From NCBI RefSeq assembly GCF_900130015.1, contig NZ_FQXS01000008.1, positions 62,001-126,000 of the forward strand: DNA of 64,000 nucleotides, given 5' to 3'. Within the stretch, counting starts at the first letter, position 1. Each line of letters opens with the position of its first letter. This DNA comes from Desulfofustis glycolicus DSM 9705. GTDB taxonomy: Bacteria > Desulfobacterota > Desulfobulbia > Desulfobulbales > Desulfocapsaceae. This document shows positions 35,125-43,643 of the stretch, in pieces. Both the position numbers and the translations under genes were made by a program. A model generated the notes under the pieces. The model did not search any database. It was not told the origin of the DNA and saw nothing but the letters and a program-made list of their open reading frames with translations.

Positions 35125-36171
35125 ATGAATCCGCGACGGATCTGGATCATGTTTCTGGCACGTAATAAAGAATTCTTTCGGGACCGGGCAGCGTTCGGCT
35201 GGAATTTCGCGTTTCCGTTTCTGGTCATCATTGGCTTCGGTGTCATTTTCAGTGACCAGAACACGCAGAAGTTCACGGTCGGGGTGTTTCCCGAGACCAG
35301 TGTCGCCGTCGAAACGGCAACGACCACGGTGTCCGACGCATTTCTGCAAACCAACGCCATCAAGCTGGTGCCGATTGCAACGCGGGCCGAAGGACTCGAC
35401 AAGATCCGATTGCACAAGATCGACCTGCTCATCGACTCCACCGCCGACACGCCGACCTATTGGCTCAACAGCGACTCACCCAACGGGGCCATTGTCGAAC
35501 AGCTCTACCTGGCGAGCCTGAGGGCCAAAAACGCTGTGCCGACCAACCGGCACGTGATCGATGGCGAACAGGTCCGCTATGTTGACTGGTTCTTCCCCGG
35601 CATCATGGCGATGAACATGATGTTCTCGGCACTCTGGGGAGTCGGCTATATTATTGTTCGCTACCGGAAAAACGGCGCGCTGAAACGCCTCAAGGCGACT
35701 CCGTTGACCGCTTTCGAATATCTCAGTTCGCAGCTGCTGTCACGCATCTTTCTGCTGATGTTCACCTTCGGCGTAGTCTGGTTCGGCTGTGACCTGATCT
35801 TCGATTTTCGGATGCAGGGCTCCTTGGCGCTCTTTCTCTTTACCTTTTTCCTTGGCGGTCTCAGCCTTTGTTCAATCGGGCTGCTGCTTGCCGCTCGCGG
35901 CACCAGCGAAGAATTTGCCAGTGGCGCTCTGAATTTCATCAGCTGGCCGATGATGTTTCTCTCGGAAGTCTGGTTTTCTCTCGAAGGAGCCCCGCAATGG
36001 GTCCAGCAGGTCTCTTGGTTGCTGCCGCTGACCCATCTCTTGAAAGCGGCGCGCAAGGTGATGAACGAAGGTGCCGGACTCGTCGACATTCAGCTCGAGT
36101 GCGGCCTGATGATCCTCACCTCGGTGCTCTTTCTGACCTGTGCCGCGCGATTATTTTCCTGGAATGAATGA
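35125..36171 (+). CDS. ABC-2 type transporter permease
   Basis: A 348-residue inner-membrane protein with an N-terminal helix (about 22-42), a long extracytoplasmic loop, and five C-terminal helices (about 150-345) in the ABC-2 arrangement. The coupling segment VRYRKNGALKRLKATPLTAFEYL precedes the second cluster of helices. AGAAGGAGATCGGC lies directly before the ATG. It forms the transporter with the upstream ATPase, and its stop overlaps the tcdA start by four bases, so all three may be one unit. Confidence 0.9.
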   Translation: MNPRRIWIMFLARNKEFFRDRAAFGWNFAFPFLVIIGFGVIFSDQNTQKFTVGVFPETSVAVETATTTVSDAFLQTNAIKLVPIATRAEGLDKIRLHKIDLLIDSTADTPTYWLNSDSPNGAIVEQLYLASLRAKNAVPTNRHVIDGEQVRYVDWFFPGIMAMNMMFSALWGVGYIIVRYRKNGALKRLKATPLTAFEYLSSQLLSRIFLLMFTFGVVWFGCDLIFDFRMQGSLALFLFTFFLGGLSLCSIGLLLAARGTSEEFASGALNFISWPMMFLSEVWFSLEGAPQWVQQVSWLLPLTHLLKAARKVMNEGAGLVDIQLECGLMILTSVLFLTCAARLFSWNE

Positions 36172-36929
36172 TGGTTGTATCATCCCGCTTTACCCGGACC
36201 AGACTGTTGCTCGGCGACCAGGCCTTTGCTCGCCTAACCGCTGCTCATGTTGCCGTGATCGGTCTCGGAGCAGTCGGCGGTTATGCCGTTGAAGGACTGG
36301 CCCGCGCCGGTGTCGGCCGTCTGACCGTCGTTGACTTCGACACTATTCAGCCAACCAATATCAACCGCCAGATCCTCGCCCTCGAATCAACCATCGGCCA
36401 AGCCAAAGCTGTGGTCGCCCGACAACGGATTCTCGACATCAATCCGGCCTGCCGGGTTGATGCTGCTACCTGTTTTGCCGACGCCGAGACAATCCGTGAC
36501 ATCCTTGCACTGCGTCCCGACGTTGTCATCGACGCCATCGATTCGCTTAATCCTAAGGTGCAGGTGCTGACCGCCTGCCACCAGCATCGCATTGCCGTCT
36601 TTTCCTCGATGGGCGCCGCACTGCGCCGCGATCCGCGGTATATCAAGATCGGCGACATCGCCCAGACAAGCAGCTGCCCATTGGCCCGGCGACTGCGCAA
36701 ACGGTTACGCAGCGCCGGTATCACCTCGGGTATCACCTGTGTTTATTCCACGGAACCGGTCGACTTCGACTATCAACCGCCCGCCGATACGGACCACGCT
36801 GCTGACAGCGACCCGGCGGGGCGGGGCAGGACCCGGCGAACCCTGGGCAGCCTGCCCACCCTGACTGCCCTGTTTGGTCTGTTGCTGGCCAACGAAGTTA
36901 TCTTATGGTTAGGCAGAGAGTCGTTATGA
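36168..36929 (+). CDS. tcdA: tRNA threonylcarbamoyladenosine dehydratase
   Basis: An E1-like (ThiF/MoeB/HesA) enzyme that uses ATP to cyclise t6A37 in tRNA. The nucleotide site is VIGLGAVGGYAVEGLARAGVG, followed by VVDFDTIQPTNINRQ, and the active region IKIGDIAQTSSCPLARRLRK matches the TcdA pattern. It lacks the zinc-binding CxxC pairs of MoeB and ThiF, as expected. At 253 residues it is slightly shorter than the E. coli protein. It is coupled at both ends: it overlaps the ABC permease by four bases, and its stop overlaps the thpR start. Confidence 0.9.
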   Translation: MMVVSSRFTRTRLLLGDQAFARLTAAHVAVIGLGAVGGYAVEGLARAGVGRLTVVDFDTIQPTNINRQILALESTIGQAKAVVARQRILDINPACRVDAATCFADAETIRDILALRPDVVIDAIDSLNPKVQVLTACHQHRIAVFSSMGAALRRDPRYIKIGDIAQTSSCPLARRLRKRLRSAGITSGITCVYSTEPVDFDYQPPADTDHAADSDPAGRGRTRRTLGSLPTLTALFGLLLANEVILWLGRESL

Positions 36930-37528
36930 TTAGGACTTTTATCGCGCTGCAACTCGACGATTCGATCCGCACCCGGCTCAACGGACTGGGCCGAACAATT
37001 CCGGGCGCCCGTCCGGTCCCGACGGAACAGATTCATCTGACCCTGCGCTTTATCGGCGATATCGACGGCGCCCTCTTTCATGATGTCAGGGATGGCTTGG
37101 CCGGTGTCGAGGCTGAAGCCCCAACTGTGTCGATCCGCGGCGTCGGCCATTTCCCGCCGCGTGGCGCGCCGCGGGTCATCTGGGCCGGCGTTGAGCCGAC
37201 GGCAGCTCTTCTCGCGGTGCGCTCGGCCATCAACCGTGTTCTGGCCGGGGTTGGGATCGGTGCCGAAGAACGCAGCTACCACCCGCATGTCACCATCGCC
37301 CGCCTGAAAAACAGCTCAATCGGCCGAATAACCGACTTTCTGATGAGCAACAGTCTGCTCCAGTCGCCACCCTTCACCATTACCTCCTTTACACTATTCA
37401 CCAGTGCGCTGACGGCCAAAGGTGCGGTACACCACATTGCCGCCGAATACCCACTGCGCCCCCGACAAATCGCGAGAAAACCTCTGGCTCCGGCCCGACC
37501 GGCGGGCCGGAGGAACAGTCCCGGCTAG
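36926..37528 (+). CDS. thpR: RNA 2',3'-cyclic phosphodiesterase
   Basis: A 2H phosphoesterase of 200 residues. The two catalytic HxT motifs are HLTLRF at about residue 40 and HVTIARL near residue 128. It opens 2',3'-cyclic phosphates on RNA ends and may act in RNA repair. The start ATG overlaps the tcdA stop (ATGA). The C terminus has an arginine- and proline-rich tail of about 25 residues that is not part of the fold. It overlaps the convergent transporter by four bases. Confidence 0.92.
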   Translation: MIRTFIALQLDDSIRTRLNGLGRTIPGARPVPTEQIHLTLRFIGDIDGALFHDVRDGLAGVEAEAPTVSIRGVGHFPPRGAPRVIWAGVEPTAALLAVRSAINRVLAGVGIGAEERSYHPHVTIARLKNSSIGRITDFLMSNSLLQSPPFTITSFTLFTSALTAKGAVHHIAAEYPLRPRQIARKPLAPARPAGRRNSPG

Positions 37529-38457
37529 TTTTTTCCGCCGTAACGGCGGAAAACCGGGACCTGTAAAACAACCATCGCGCCAAGGATGACGATGATCCCG
37601 GGCAGCACTCGCGGCGCCGGCCACCCGCGGCCGAGCAGCAGATCGATAATGAGGACCAGCCCCGGATAAAGATAGGAGTAGGACATGGTGCGGGTCGGCC
37701 CGATATGGGCAACGGCATATTGCGTCAGGTAGAAGGTGATCACCGTGGTAAAACAGGCCAGGTAAACAATCCAGCCCCAGGTGGAGGGCGGCACCGACAG
37801 CCAGTCGACCCGGGACAACGCCACTGCCCCGATCGGCAGCAGCCACAGACATCCGCTGACCAGCACCCAGAAGGTCATCACCTCCATCGGTTCACCGCGG
37901 TGCAACCGCCTGATGAGCGGCGTGTAGAGACCCATCGCCAAACAGCCGGCAAAAAAAACCGCATCGCCGCGATTCCAGGACAGCGTCAACAGCACGTGAA
38001 GATCGCCACGGAAAATCACCCAGACGGCGCCGACCAGTCCGAGCAGCAGCGCGACCAACCGATCCCTCCCCAGTCTCTCCTTGATGATCAGTGCCGCATA
38101 GATCGCCGACAGACCGGGAACCAACGTAAAAAGAACGCTGGTGTTCAAGGCCGTCGTCATGCGCAGTGCGAGAAACATGCACCAGAAGAAGACGACCAAA
38201 CTGCCGCTGATCAGCGCATAACGTAAAAATGAGAGCAGCCCGATACGCAGACCGTGGCGCACCGCGATCACCGGCAGCAGAATCAAGACAGCGATGACAA
38301 AGCGACTCAGTGTCAAAGCGGCCGGATCCAGGTGAACGGCGATATGCTCGCCGACGACAAACGACGTGGACACCAGCGTTGCGCAGAGCAGCATCAACAG
38401 ATGAATCCGTACCCAGTGGTCTGTGTTGTCCTGCCATTGCCGTTGCTTGCCTGCCAT
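37525..38457 (-). CDS. EamA-family drug/metabolite transporter
   Basis: Ten predicted transmembrane helices in 310 residues, as two EamA repeats (the second begins near GDAVFFAGCLAMGLYTPLIR). The N terminus is cytoplasmic and charged. Likely exports a small metabolite; substrate not predictable. It starts close to the zinc-ribbon membrane protein gene (gap of 77 bp) on the same strand. Confidence 0.88.
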   Translation of the reverse strand: MAGKQRQWQDNTDHWVRIHLLMLLCATLVSTSFVVGEHIAVHLDPAALTLSRFVIAVLILLPVIAVRHGLRIGLLSFLRYALISGSLVVFFWCMFLALRMTTALNTSVLFTLVPGLSAIYAALIIKERLGRDRLVALLLGLVGAVWVIFRGDLHVLLTLSWNRGDAVFFAGCLAMGLYTPLIRRLHRGEPMEVMTFWVLVSGCLWLLPIGAVALSRVDWLSVPPSTWGWIVYLACFTTVITFYLTQYAVAHIGPTRTMSYSYLYPGLVLIIDLLLGRGWPAPRVLPGIIVILGAMVVLQVPVFRRYGGKN

Positions 38458-38534
38458 TATCGCATCCCTTTATCCTGTATCGTCGTCTCGCTCGGATGGT
38501 GTGCGAAGCAAACGACACCGTCGGGGTCCATACG

Positions 38535-40001
38535 CTACTTGCCTGTGTGCTCCGGCACCAGGGAACGATAGAGGACGCCGGTCAGCGTAAATAACATCGG
38601 AACCGTCCAGAACAAGCCGATACCAAAGGGGATACAGGACAGCACATAGATCAGGTACATCACGATGTAAATACCGCAAACCTGCCACCACCTGGGATGA
38701 ATGAGCCGCCGGGAAGCCTCCATCGCCTCCCAGGGACCATATCGTTTCACCACCATCAGCGGCAATGTCAGCGAATAGCCGACGGCAAGATAAATTCCCG
38801 GCAAAATCAACAGCACAAAGCCACTGGCAATCAGCAGCGACATCAAAATACCGGCCACCCCGATCCGACCGATACAAGGAAAGCCACTGAACACGGTTCT
38901 CCAGGAATAATGACTGCCACAGCTGCGACGTACACCGATGGTATACAGTCCGGCCAGAAAGGTCAGCAAAAGAACTGCCCCGGCCATCTGCACAATGATC
39001 TGCAGCCAGACCGCCAACGCCTCTCCGCCAAACGCGGTGGCAAACGGCACAAGGAGCGTCGCCGCTGTCTCCACCCCAACGAGAACCGCAAACAGCAAGA
39101 GGATACCTCCCCAGATCGGTCCTTTGACACCGGTTACCATGGTCCAGGCAGCTTTCAGGATCGCGGTCGCCCTGAATCCGCCGTCCGGCGTATAGCCGGG
39201 CAGCGGCGATGTCCCGGCAGAAGACGCCGACACCGGGAAATCATCGTCATCGCCGACCAACGACGAAGGTCCTGCCTTTTCGTCGCCGACAGCCGGATCC
39301 TTGCGACAATCATCGCCCCGTTCATCCTCGCCGCTCTCGTCCCCGGATACTTCTTTGTCGCTGACATGGGACGTCTCTGAAAGCAAGGCTGCCAATTGCT
39401 CCTGCAGCTTCTCCTCGGTATCGACCGTCGCTCCCAGGCTGTCCGGGCCGCCGCTCCGTTCGCCTGCCACGGCAGCACCGTCATCAGAATTCGCGGTAAC
39501 ATCCTCCCAGGCAACACTCTGCGCCGAAAGGTCAGGGAATTCTTCTTGCGCTCCAAGCGGCTCCACCCGCTCGTCAATGGTGGCGGGATCTGGATCGGCG
39601 ACCACCGCCTCTCTGTGTTCAAGAGCGCCGCAATCACCGGCTGACGCCGCCGTCGTGGCATGAGGATCATCACCGTTCTCGAACTGAGGCAGCCCATCGC
39701 TTCGCTGACTGCTCTGGAATTCCGGCACGACGCCCAAACCGGATTCGTCTCCGGACAGGTTCCGGACCAACACCCCGGCAATTTTCTGATCGGCAGCATC
39801 AGACGAACCTGATGCCGATCTGCTGTCGGGCCGTTTTTCCGGACCAGTCGGATCCGGCTGCACAGACTCAAACCTCTCTTCCGGCCGGTGGAGCAGAGGC
39901 ACTCTGAACGAAGCGAGGCACCGGGGGCAGCGAACCACACGGCCACTCAGAGTCGCGCTGACATCACCCCTAATACGGCAATGGGGGCATCTAACTTTCA
40001 T
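38535..40001 (-). CDS. Zinc-ribbon protein with acidic linker and C-terminal multi-helix membrane domain
   Basis: Residues 1-34 form a zinc ribbon (C5, C8, C25, C28; MJ0042-like). A low-complexity, acidic segment of about 230 residues follows, then about five or six membrane helices (about 280-480) of the type seen in DUF975-like or glycerophosphodiester-phosphodiesterase membrane domains (PGIYLAVGYSLTLPLMVVKR). The topology suggests a cytoplasmic sensor or binding domain tethered to the inner membrane. Function is unknown. The neighbouring 116-residue protein carries the same ribbon with identical spacing. The stop is followed by a DMT transporter gene on the same strand. Confidence 0.75.
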   Translation of the reverse strand: MKVRCPHCRIRGDVSATLSGRVVRCPRCLASFRVPLLHRPEERFESVQPDPTGPEKRPDSRSASGSSDAADQKIAGVLVRNLSGDESGLGVVPEFQSSQRSDGLPQFENGDDPHATTAASAGDCGALEHREAVVADPDPATIDERVEPLGAQEEFPDLSAQSVAWEDVTANSDDGAAVAGERSGGPDSLGATVDTEEKLQEQLAALLSETSHVSDKEVSGDESGEDERGDDCRKDPAVGDEKAGPSSLVGDDDDFPVSASSAGTSPLPGYTPDGGFRATAILKAAWTMVTGVKGPIWGGILLLFAVLVGVETAATLLVPFATAFGGEALAVWLQIIVQMAGAVLLLTFLAGLYTIGVRRSCGSHYSWRTVFSGFPCIGRIGVAGILMSLLIASGFVLLILPGIYLAVGYSLTLPLMVVKRYGPWEAMEASRRLIHPRWWQVCGIYIVMYLIYVLSCIPFGIGLFWTVPMLFTLTGVLYRSLVPEHTGK

Positions 40002-40091
40002 GCGTGTTCCTCCGACAGATCTTCCCGAAACCCGGCCCTACTTTCGATAAACGCTGCGGATACTGAGCACAGCTGCCGGGACAAACTCGCC

Positions 40092-40442
40092 TCAGCCCGC
40101 ACATGCCGCGCAGACCGGAAGAGAATCGATAAACTTGATAAACGAGCAGCTGAGGGAGAAACCGCAGCGGGAGCAAACCACCTGTTCCGGCTGCTGTGCA
40201 TTCCCTCCTTCGCCCTCGTCTTCGGCTCCGCAAGAACCTGTTTCTTCGTGCTTATGTCCACCACTCGGTGCGCTATCGTCGATAGACCGCTCGATAACGC
40301 CATGATCCTCTCCGGGAAAATCGACAATCACCGCTTCGGTGATCCGAAAAACCTCCCGGCAACCGGGACACCGAACTTTCCGGGAAAACAAAGCGGCCTC
40401 CGCCGTACCGGTTAACCCGCAACAAGGGCACACCATTTTCAT
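40092..40442 (-). CDS. Small protein with two zinc ribbons
   Basis: A 116-residue soluble protein. The N-terminal ribbon uses C5, C8, C25, C28, exactly the spacing of the adjacent 488-residue protein; a second pair of CxxC motifs near the C terminus (C90/C93 and C111/C114) can form another. An acidic, glycine- and histidine-containing linker joins them. It precedes the 488-residue gene by 90 bp on the same strand, so they are likely cotranscribed paralogues. Function unknown. Confidence 0.75.
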   Translation of the reverse strand: MKMVCPCCGLTGTAEAALFSRKVRCPGCREVFRITEAVIVDFPGEDHGVIERSIDDSAPSGGHKHEETGSCGAEDEGEGGNAQQPEQVVCSRCGFSLSCSFIKFIDSLPVCAACAG

Positions 40443-40500
40443 CGTTAGTCAACCTCGCCTGTTCAAGCCATCACAATTTACCGCTATCGCGGTATCCCGA

Positions 40501-40529
40501 TTGCTGCAAGAAGCTGCATACGCTATACT
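40501..40529 (+). promoter_or_regulatory. Sigma70-type promoter for folA
   Basis: TTGCTG at 40501-40506, a 17-bp spacer and TATACT at 40524-40529. The next gene, folA, starts 80 bp further on. Confidence 0.6.
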
Positions 40530-40609
40530 GCTTGCGCATTATTAAAGCGAAGGACAACCAAATACAATCTTTTTTTCCCAATATCCCGAGCAATTAGTTG
40601 GTAATTATC

Positions 40610-41092
40610 ATGCCGGAAGTCATTATCATCGTTGCCATCGCCGAGAATGGGGTAATCGGCCACCAGGGCACGCTACCCTGGCACCTCCCCTCCGATTTGC
40701 GCCATTTCAAAGAAACGACTCTCGGCGCTCCAATAATCATGGGAAGAAAAACCTACGATGCCATCGGCAAACCGCTTCCGGGACGAGACAATATCGTTCT
40801 GTCTCGCAATCCTGGCCGTTCCATCCCGGGCTGTCTGGTGGTATCATCGCTAGCCGCCGCACTGGAACTATGCCGTTCGAGGGAAAAAGCGTTCATCATT
40901 GGCGGCGGTGATATATTCCGCATCGCCCTGCCGATAACCGACACTATCATCGTCACCGTATTGGAGCGACCGGTTGAGGGTGACGTCATCTTTCCCTCTA
41001 TCGATCCCGACCAATTCGTCGTTGTCTCTCGCCAACGCTATGAGCGCGAGGAGCCTTATGAGATTATCCGCTATGAGCGTGTTGCCGGCTGA
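40610..41092 (+). CDS. folA: Dihydrofolate reductase
   Basis: Reduces dihydrofolate with NADPH. At 160 residues it is the usual length. Conserved features are the N-terminal strand IIIVAIAENGVIGHQG, LPWHLPSDLRHFK with the catalytic acid, MGRKTYDAIGKPLPGR and the IIGGGDIF cofactor loop. No thyA or thyX gene adjoins it. The ATG at 40610 is preferred over an in-frame TTG four codons earlier. Confidence 0.96.
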   Translation: MPEVIIIVAIAENGVIGHQGTLPWHLPSDLRHFKETTLGAPIIMGRKTYDAIGKPLPGRDNIVLSRNPGRSIPGCLVVSSLAAALELCRSREKAFIIGGGDIFRIALPITDTIIVTVLERPVEGDVIFPSIDPDQFVVVSRQRYEREEPYEIIRYERVAG

Positions 41093-41173
41093 CCATCACA
41101 ACAGAAAACACCTCGGCAACATCTTTCGTCGTTACCGGTTTCAGCTGAATTTGGGCAGAGGGGCCCACCGATT

Positions 41174-41554
41174 GTGATTGTTACCGGTCTCCACCACTAT
41201 GCGTTGAGAGCCGGAGCTGAGATCATCGACGAGTGCGTCTCCTTCTACACCAGCGTGCTGAATCTGCGGATTGGCTTCAGGCCACCTTTCGAGAAGCGCG
41301 GATTCTGGCTCTACGCCGGAGATCAGGCGCTGTTGCAACTTGAGGTCTGCGAACATGAAGAGCTCGGCCGAGGGGCAGCACGTGACCGCCTCGCCTTCGC
41401 CTGTGTCAACCTGCCGGTGGCTATCCGCCGCCTTGAGGATCTTGGTATCGATTATACAAGCAATCATCTGGTGGAAATCGATCAATTTCAGATCTTTTTG
41501 AAAGATCCGAGCGGTCTTCGTATCGAATTGAATTTCTCCTGCGAAAAACTATGA
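41174..41554 (+). CDS. VOC-superfamily (glyoxalase-like) protein
   Basis: A single vicinal-oxygen-chelate module pair in 126 residues, with GLHHYALRAG at the start, the repeated beta-alpha-beta pattern, and the C-terminal FLKDPSGLRIELN. Candidate metal ligands are H at position 7 or 8, the Glu in LQLEVCE, and E in RIELN. The reaction is unknown; lyase, dioxygenase and antibiotic-binding members share the fold. It starts at GTG and is followed 13 bp later by a membrane protein. Confidence 0.85.
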   Translation: MIVTGLHHYALRAGAEIIDECVSFYTSVLNLRIGFRPPFEKRGFWLYAGDQALLQLEVCEHEELGRGAARDRLAFACVNLPVAIRRLEDLGIDYTSNHLVEIDQFQIFLKDPSGLRIELNFSCEKL

Positions 41555-41567
41555 CGGTCGCCGCTTC

Positions 41568-42272
41568 ATGACCGATACTTCGGACAACGCTTTCGCCATC
41601 GGTCGTAAGGCCGCTTATGCGGTGCATCTGATTCGGAATCATACCGTCGTGCTCTGGTTTCTCGGATTCTTGTCCCTTGCCAACGCAACTATCCCCCTGT
41701 TCCGCGACTCAGCACTGTTCATGCCGGCTACGACGGTAATGGTGGTATTGTCGATCGTGGCCACTCCAGTTATCTACGGTTTGTTCTATCAGCTGATTGA
41801 CGGTTCCTCTGCGTCGTTCCATTCTCTTGCCAAGACCTATATCGCCCCTTATCTCTGGTTGCTGCTCCGGATGTACCTGCCGGCCATCCTGCTCGCCAGT
41901 CTGCCGGCGATCATGTTCGCCGAGCACGGCAGCGGCGGCTATCTGGAAATTGGGCTGATCGCCTTTAGCATGCTCTACCTATACGTTATTCCTTGCTTTT
42001 ATCTCAGCGGTCGACAGCACGGGGCGATCGTCCGAGGCATCTCGTTTCTTACCCGACACTTGACGGCATCGACACCGCTGCTGCTGACGGTTCTACTTCT
42101 CGAATCGGCACTGCTTCTCGTCCACTACGCCCGGACAGCACTGGCCGGACAGGCGGTCCTGTTGTTGGCCGGTGTTGATTTTTTCGTTTTTTTAACGGCT
42201 TCACTCGTTGATCTGGCGGTTTTCATCATCCTCGTTCAGATCCTGAAAAACGCCAATTTACACGATCAATGA
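41568..42272 (+). CDS. Uncharacterised integral membrane protein
   Basis: 234 residues with about six hydrophobic segments (the clearest are VLWFLGFLSLANATIPLF and the pair near the C terminus). It has no recognised domain, signal peptide or catalytic motif. It starts 13 bp after the VOC gene, so they are probably one transcript with folA. A terminator-like hairpin lies 90 bp downstream. Confidence 0.75.
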   Translation: MTDTSDNAFAIGRKAAYAVHLIRNHTVVLWFLGFLSLANATIPLFRDSALFMPATTVMVVLSIVATPVIYGLFYQLIDGSSASFHSLAKTYIAPYLWLLLRMYLPAILLASLPAIMFAEHGSGGYLEIGLIAFSMLYLYVIPCFYLSGRQHGAIVRGISFLTRHLTASTPLLLTVLLLESALLLVHYARTALAGQAVLLLAGVDFFVFLTASLVDLAVFIILVQILKNANLHDQ

Positions 42273-42663
42273 CGCCAATCAGTCTTCCTGCCCGGCCAAG
42301 ATCAGGCCGAAGAGCAACGTTTGGAAGTGACACCCTTCGCCGGGTCTTTGATCCGCGACTCTAAAAAAAGTACGCTCAATTTGGATGAGCAAACTTTTTA
42401 AACAACGCCAAGAACACCTTTTATCTTATTGTAATAGTTATATATATGCAAAATCAACCAGCCACCGCTGGACAAATTTTTCAAAGAAAAGCAACAATTT
42501 AGTGTTGACAATTGGCTGACTATTGGATTTTACTTGACTTATACATGGCAACAAAACGATAATGCACCACCTTCGAGTCATTACCACTTTGTTCACCATG
42601 GCGATACATGGGCAACAGAGATAAACGAATTTCCACCGGATCAAGATTCAAATGAGGCATTCC
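42273..42663. other. AT-rich intergenic region before the lipoprotein gene
   Basis: Distinctly richer in A and T than the surrounding chromosome. It holds the hairpin at 42363-42400 and a possible promoter at 42505-42533 (TTGACA, 17 bp, TTTTAC, a weak -10). A second TTGACT lies at 42535-42540 with GATAAT 18 bases on. No gene is evident. Confidence 0.45.
42363..42400. terminator. Terminator-like hairpin
   Basis: AAAAAGT-AC-GCTCA pairs with TGAGC-AA-ACTTTTT around a seven-base loop; A and T tracts at each side allow termination in both directions. It ends the folA-side transcript. Confidence 0.7.
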
Positions 42664-43044
42664 ATGAAAACGGTTCTTTCAATAGCGCTCGCGATCACAC
42701 TGTCGGTTCTGCTTACATCATGCGATAGCGATAGTGATGGGTCGAGCGGTGGCCGGGGCGATTTTCCCAATGTCAGCTATGCAAAGGTCTCAAGCGGGGC
42801 TGAAGGTTTTCTTGTCGAGTGCTACAACGCCAACGGCAATGTCTACACCGGCGGCAAACAGGTCTGCACCTGGAATTGCGCCTATCACGATTCCCGCACG
42901 CCGCGTTTTGTGCAGTTGACGTTTGACGAGGCCCTGGTCTGCGAGCAAACCGGTGTCGATGCAACGACAGGACTGGCCACCGAGACCTGCACCAGGGAAA
43001 TGGCGCTGGTCGATCGAAAATATTCTCCGTGCGTCCTCAAATAG
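42664..43044 (+). CDS. Small cysteine-rich lipoprotein
   Basis: 126 residues. A signal peptide with lipobox LLTSC places the mature protein in the envelope, anchored by the lipidated Cys at about residue 20. After a Ser/Asp/Gly-rich linker the domain holds six cysteines (for example EC, VCTWNC and VCEQ), enough for three disulfides. It has no recognised family. GAGG is six bases before the ATG at 42664. It stands alone, flanked by hairpins on both sides, in an AT-rich context that may mean later acquisition. Confidence 0.8.
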   Translation: MKTVLSIALAITLSVLLTSCDSDSDGSSGGRGDFPNVSYAKVSSGAEGFLVECYNANGNVYTGGKQVCTWNCAYHDSRTPRFVQLTFDEALVCEQTGVDATTGLATETCTREMALVDRKYSPCVLK

Positions 43045-43112
43045 GAATTGACCAGTCGGACCGGGGGTCGATCTTCATCACCGGTCAGACCGATTCCGCG
43101 CGTTTTCATATA

Positions 43113-43161
43113 GACAGAGGATGCAACGGCCCGCTCGCGGCGGCGTTGTGCATCCTCTGTC
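43113..43161. terminator. Strong hairpin between convergent genes
   Basis: GACAGAGGATGCA pairs perfectly with TGCATCCTCTGTC; a two-base bulge and three more pairs extend the stem. It lies between the convergent lipoprotein and secreted-protein genes. There is no T run, so a bidirectional blocking or processing role is inferred. Confidence 0.65.
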
Positions 43162-43176
43162 GCATTTCATCACCCT

Positions 43177-43614
43177 TCAAGGGGTGATTGAAAAACCCCG
43201 CGATAAAATCGGTTCGTCGTTGAGGTAAACCTCTACCAGCCACCCGCCGAAGTTCTCCTCATGGAAATCCTTGTTGAACAGGGTGCTGGCAAGCGGCCCC
43301 CGGCGCATGAGCTTGAACCAGAAATAAACGGAACGCTTGCCGTCCTCCTGCTGAATGAATTCATGCTTGTTGGAGCGAACCAGGCCCCGCTTTTCGTGAA
43401 TCCAATTGGCGTGCATCACCTGTGGGCCAGCCCTCAACCCGTCGCATTCAATAACGATAAATATCTTATCATACGGTGAAAACTCGGTCTGCGGCTCGGT
43501 AAAAACCGCGTTGCGATACATCCGCGCCTCACAGTCGACACCGGCAGCACCGGGACCGGTTGCACAGAGCACCATCAACAACACCATCGACGATAGAAGT
43601 AAAAGACCTCGCAC
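43177..43614 (-). CDS. Secreted hypothetical protein
   Basis: 145 residues with an N-terminal signal peptide (about 1-24, LLLLSSMVLLMVLCATGPGA). The mature part is beta-rich, with two cysteines (DCEAR, IECDG) that may pair, and a C-terminal strand LVEVYLNDEPILSRGFSI, resembling small immunoglobulin-like or copper-chaperone-like domains, although I cannot name a family. It lies 29 bp before the enoyl-CoA hydratase gene stop on the other side (same strand) and probably is exported to the periplasm. Confidence 0.75.
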   Translation of the reverse strand: MRGLLLLSSMVLLMVLCATGPGAAGVDCEARMYRNAVFTEPQTEFSPYDKIFIVIECDGLRAGPQVMHANWIHEKRGLVRSNKHEFIQQEDGKRSVYFWFKLMRRGPLASTLFNKDFHEENFGGWLVEVYLNDEPILSRGFSITP

Positions 43615-43643
43615 GATAATCTCCCAGGTATCGGAGCGTGCAG

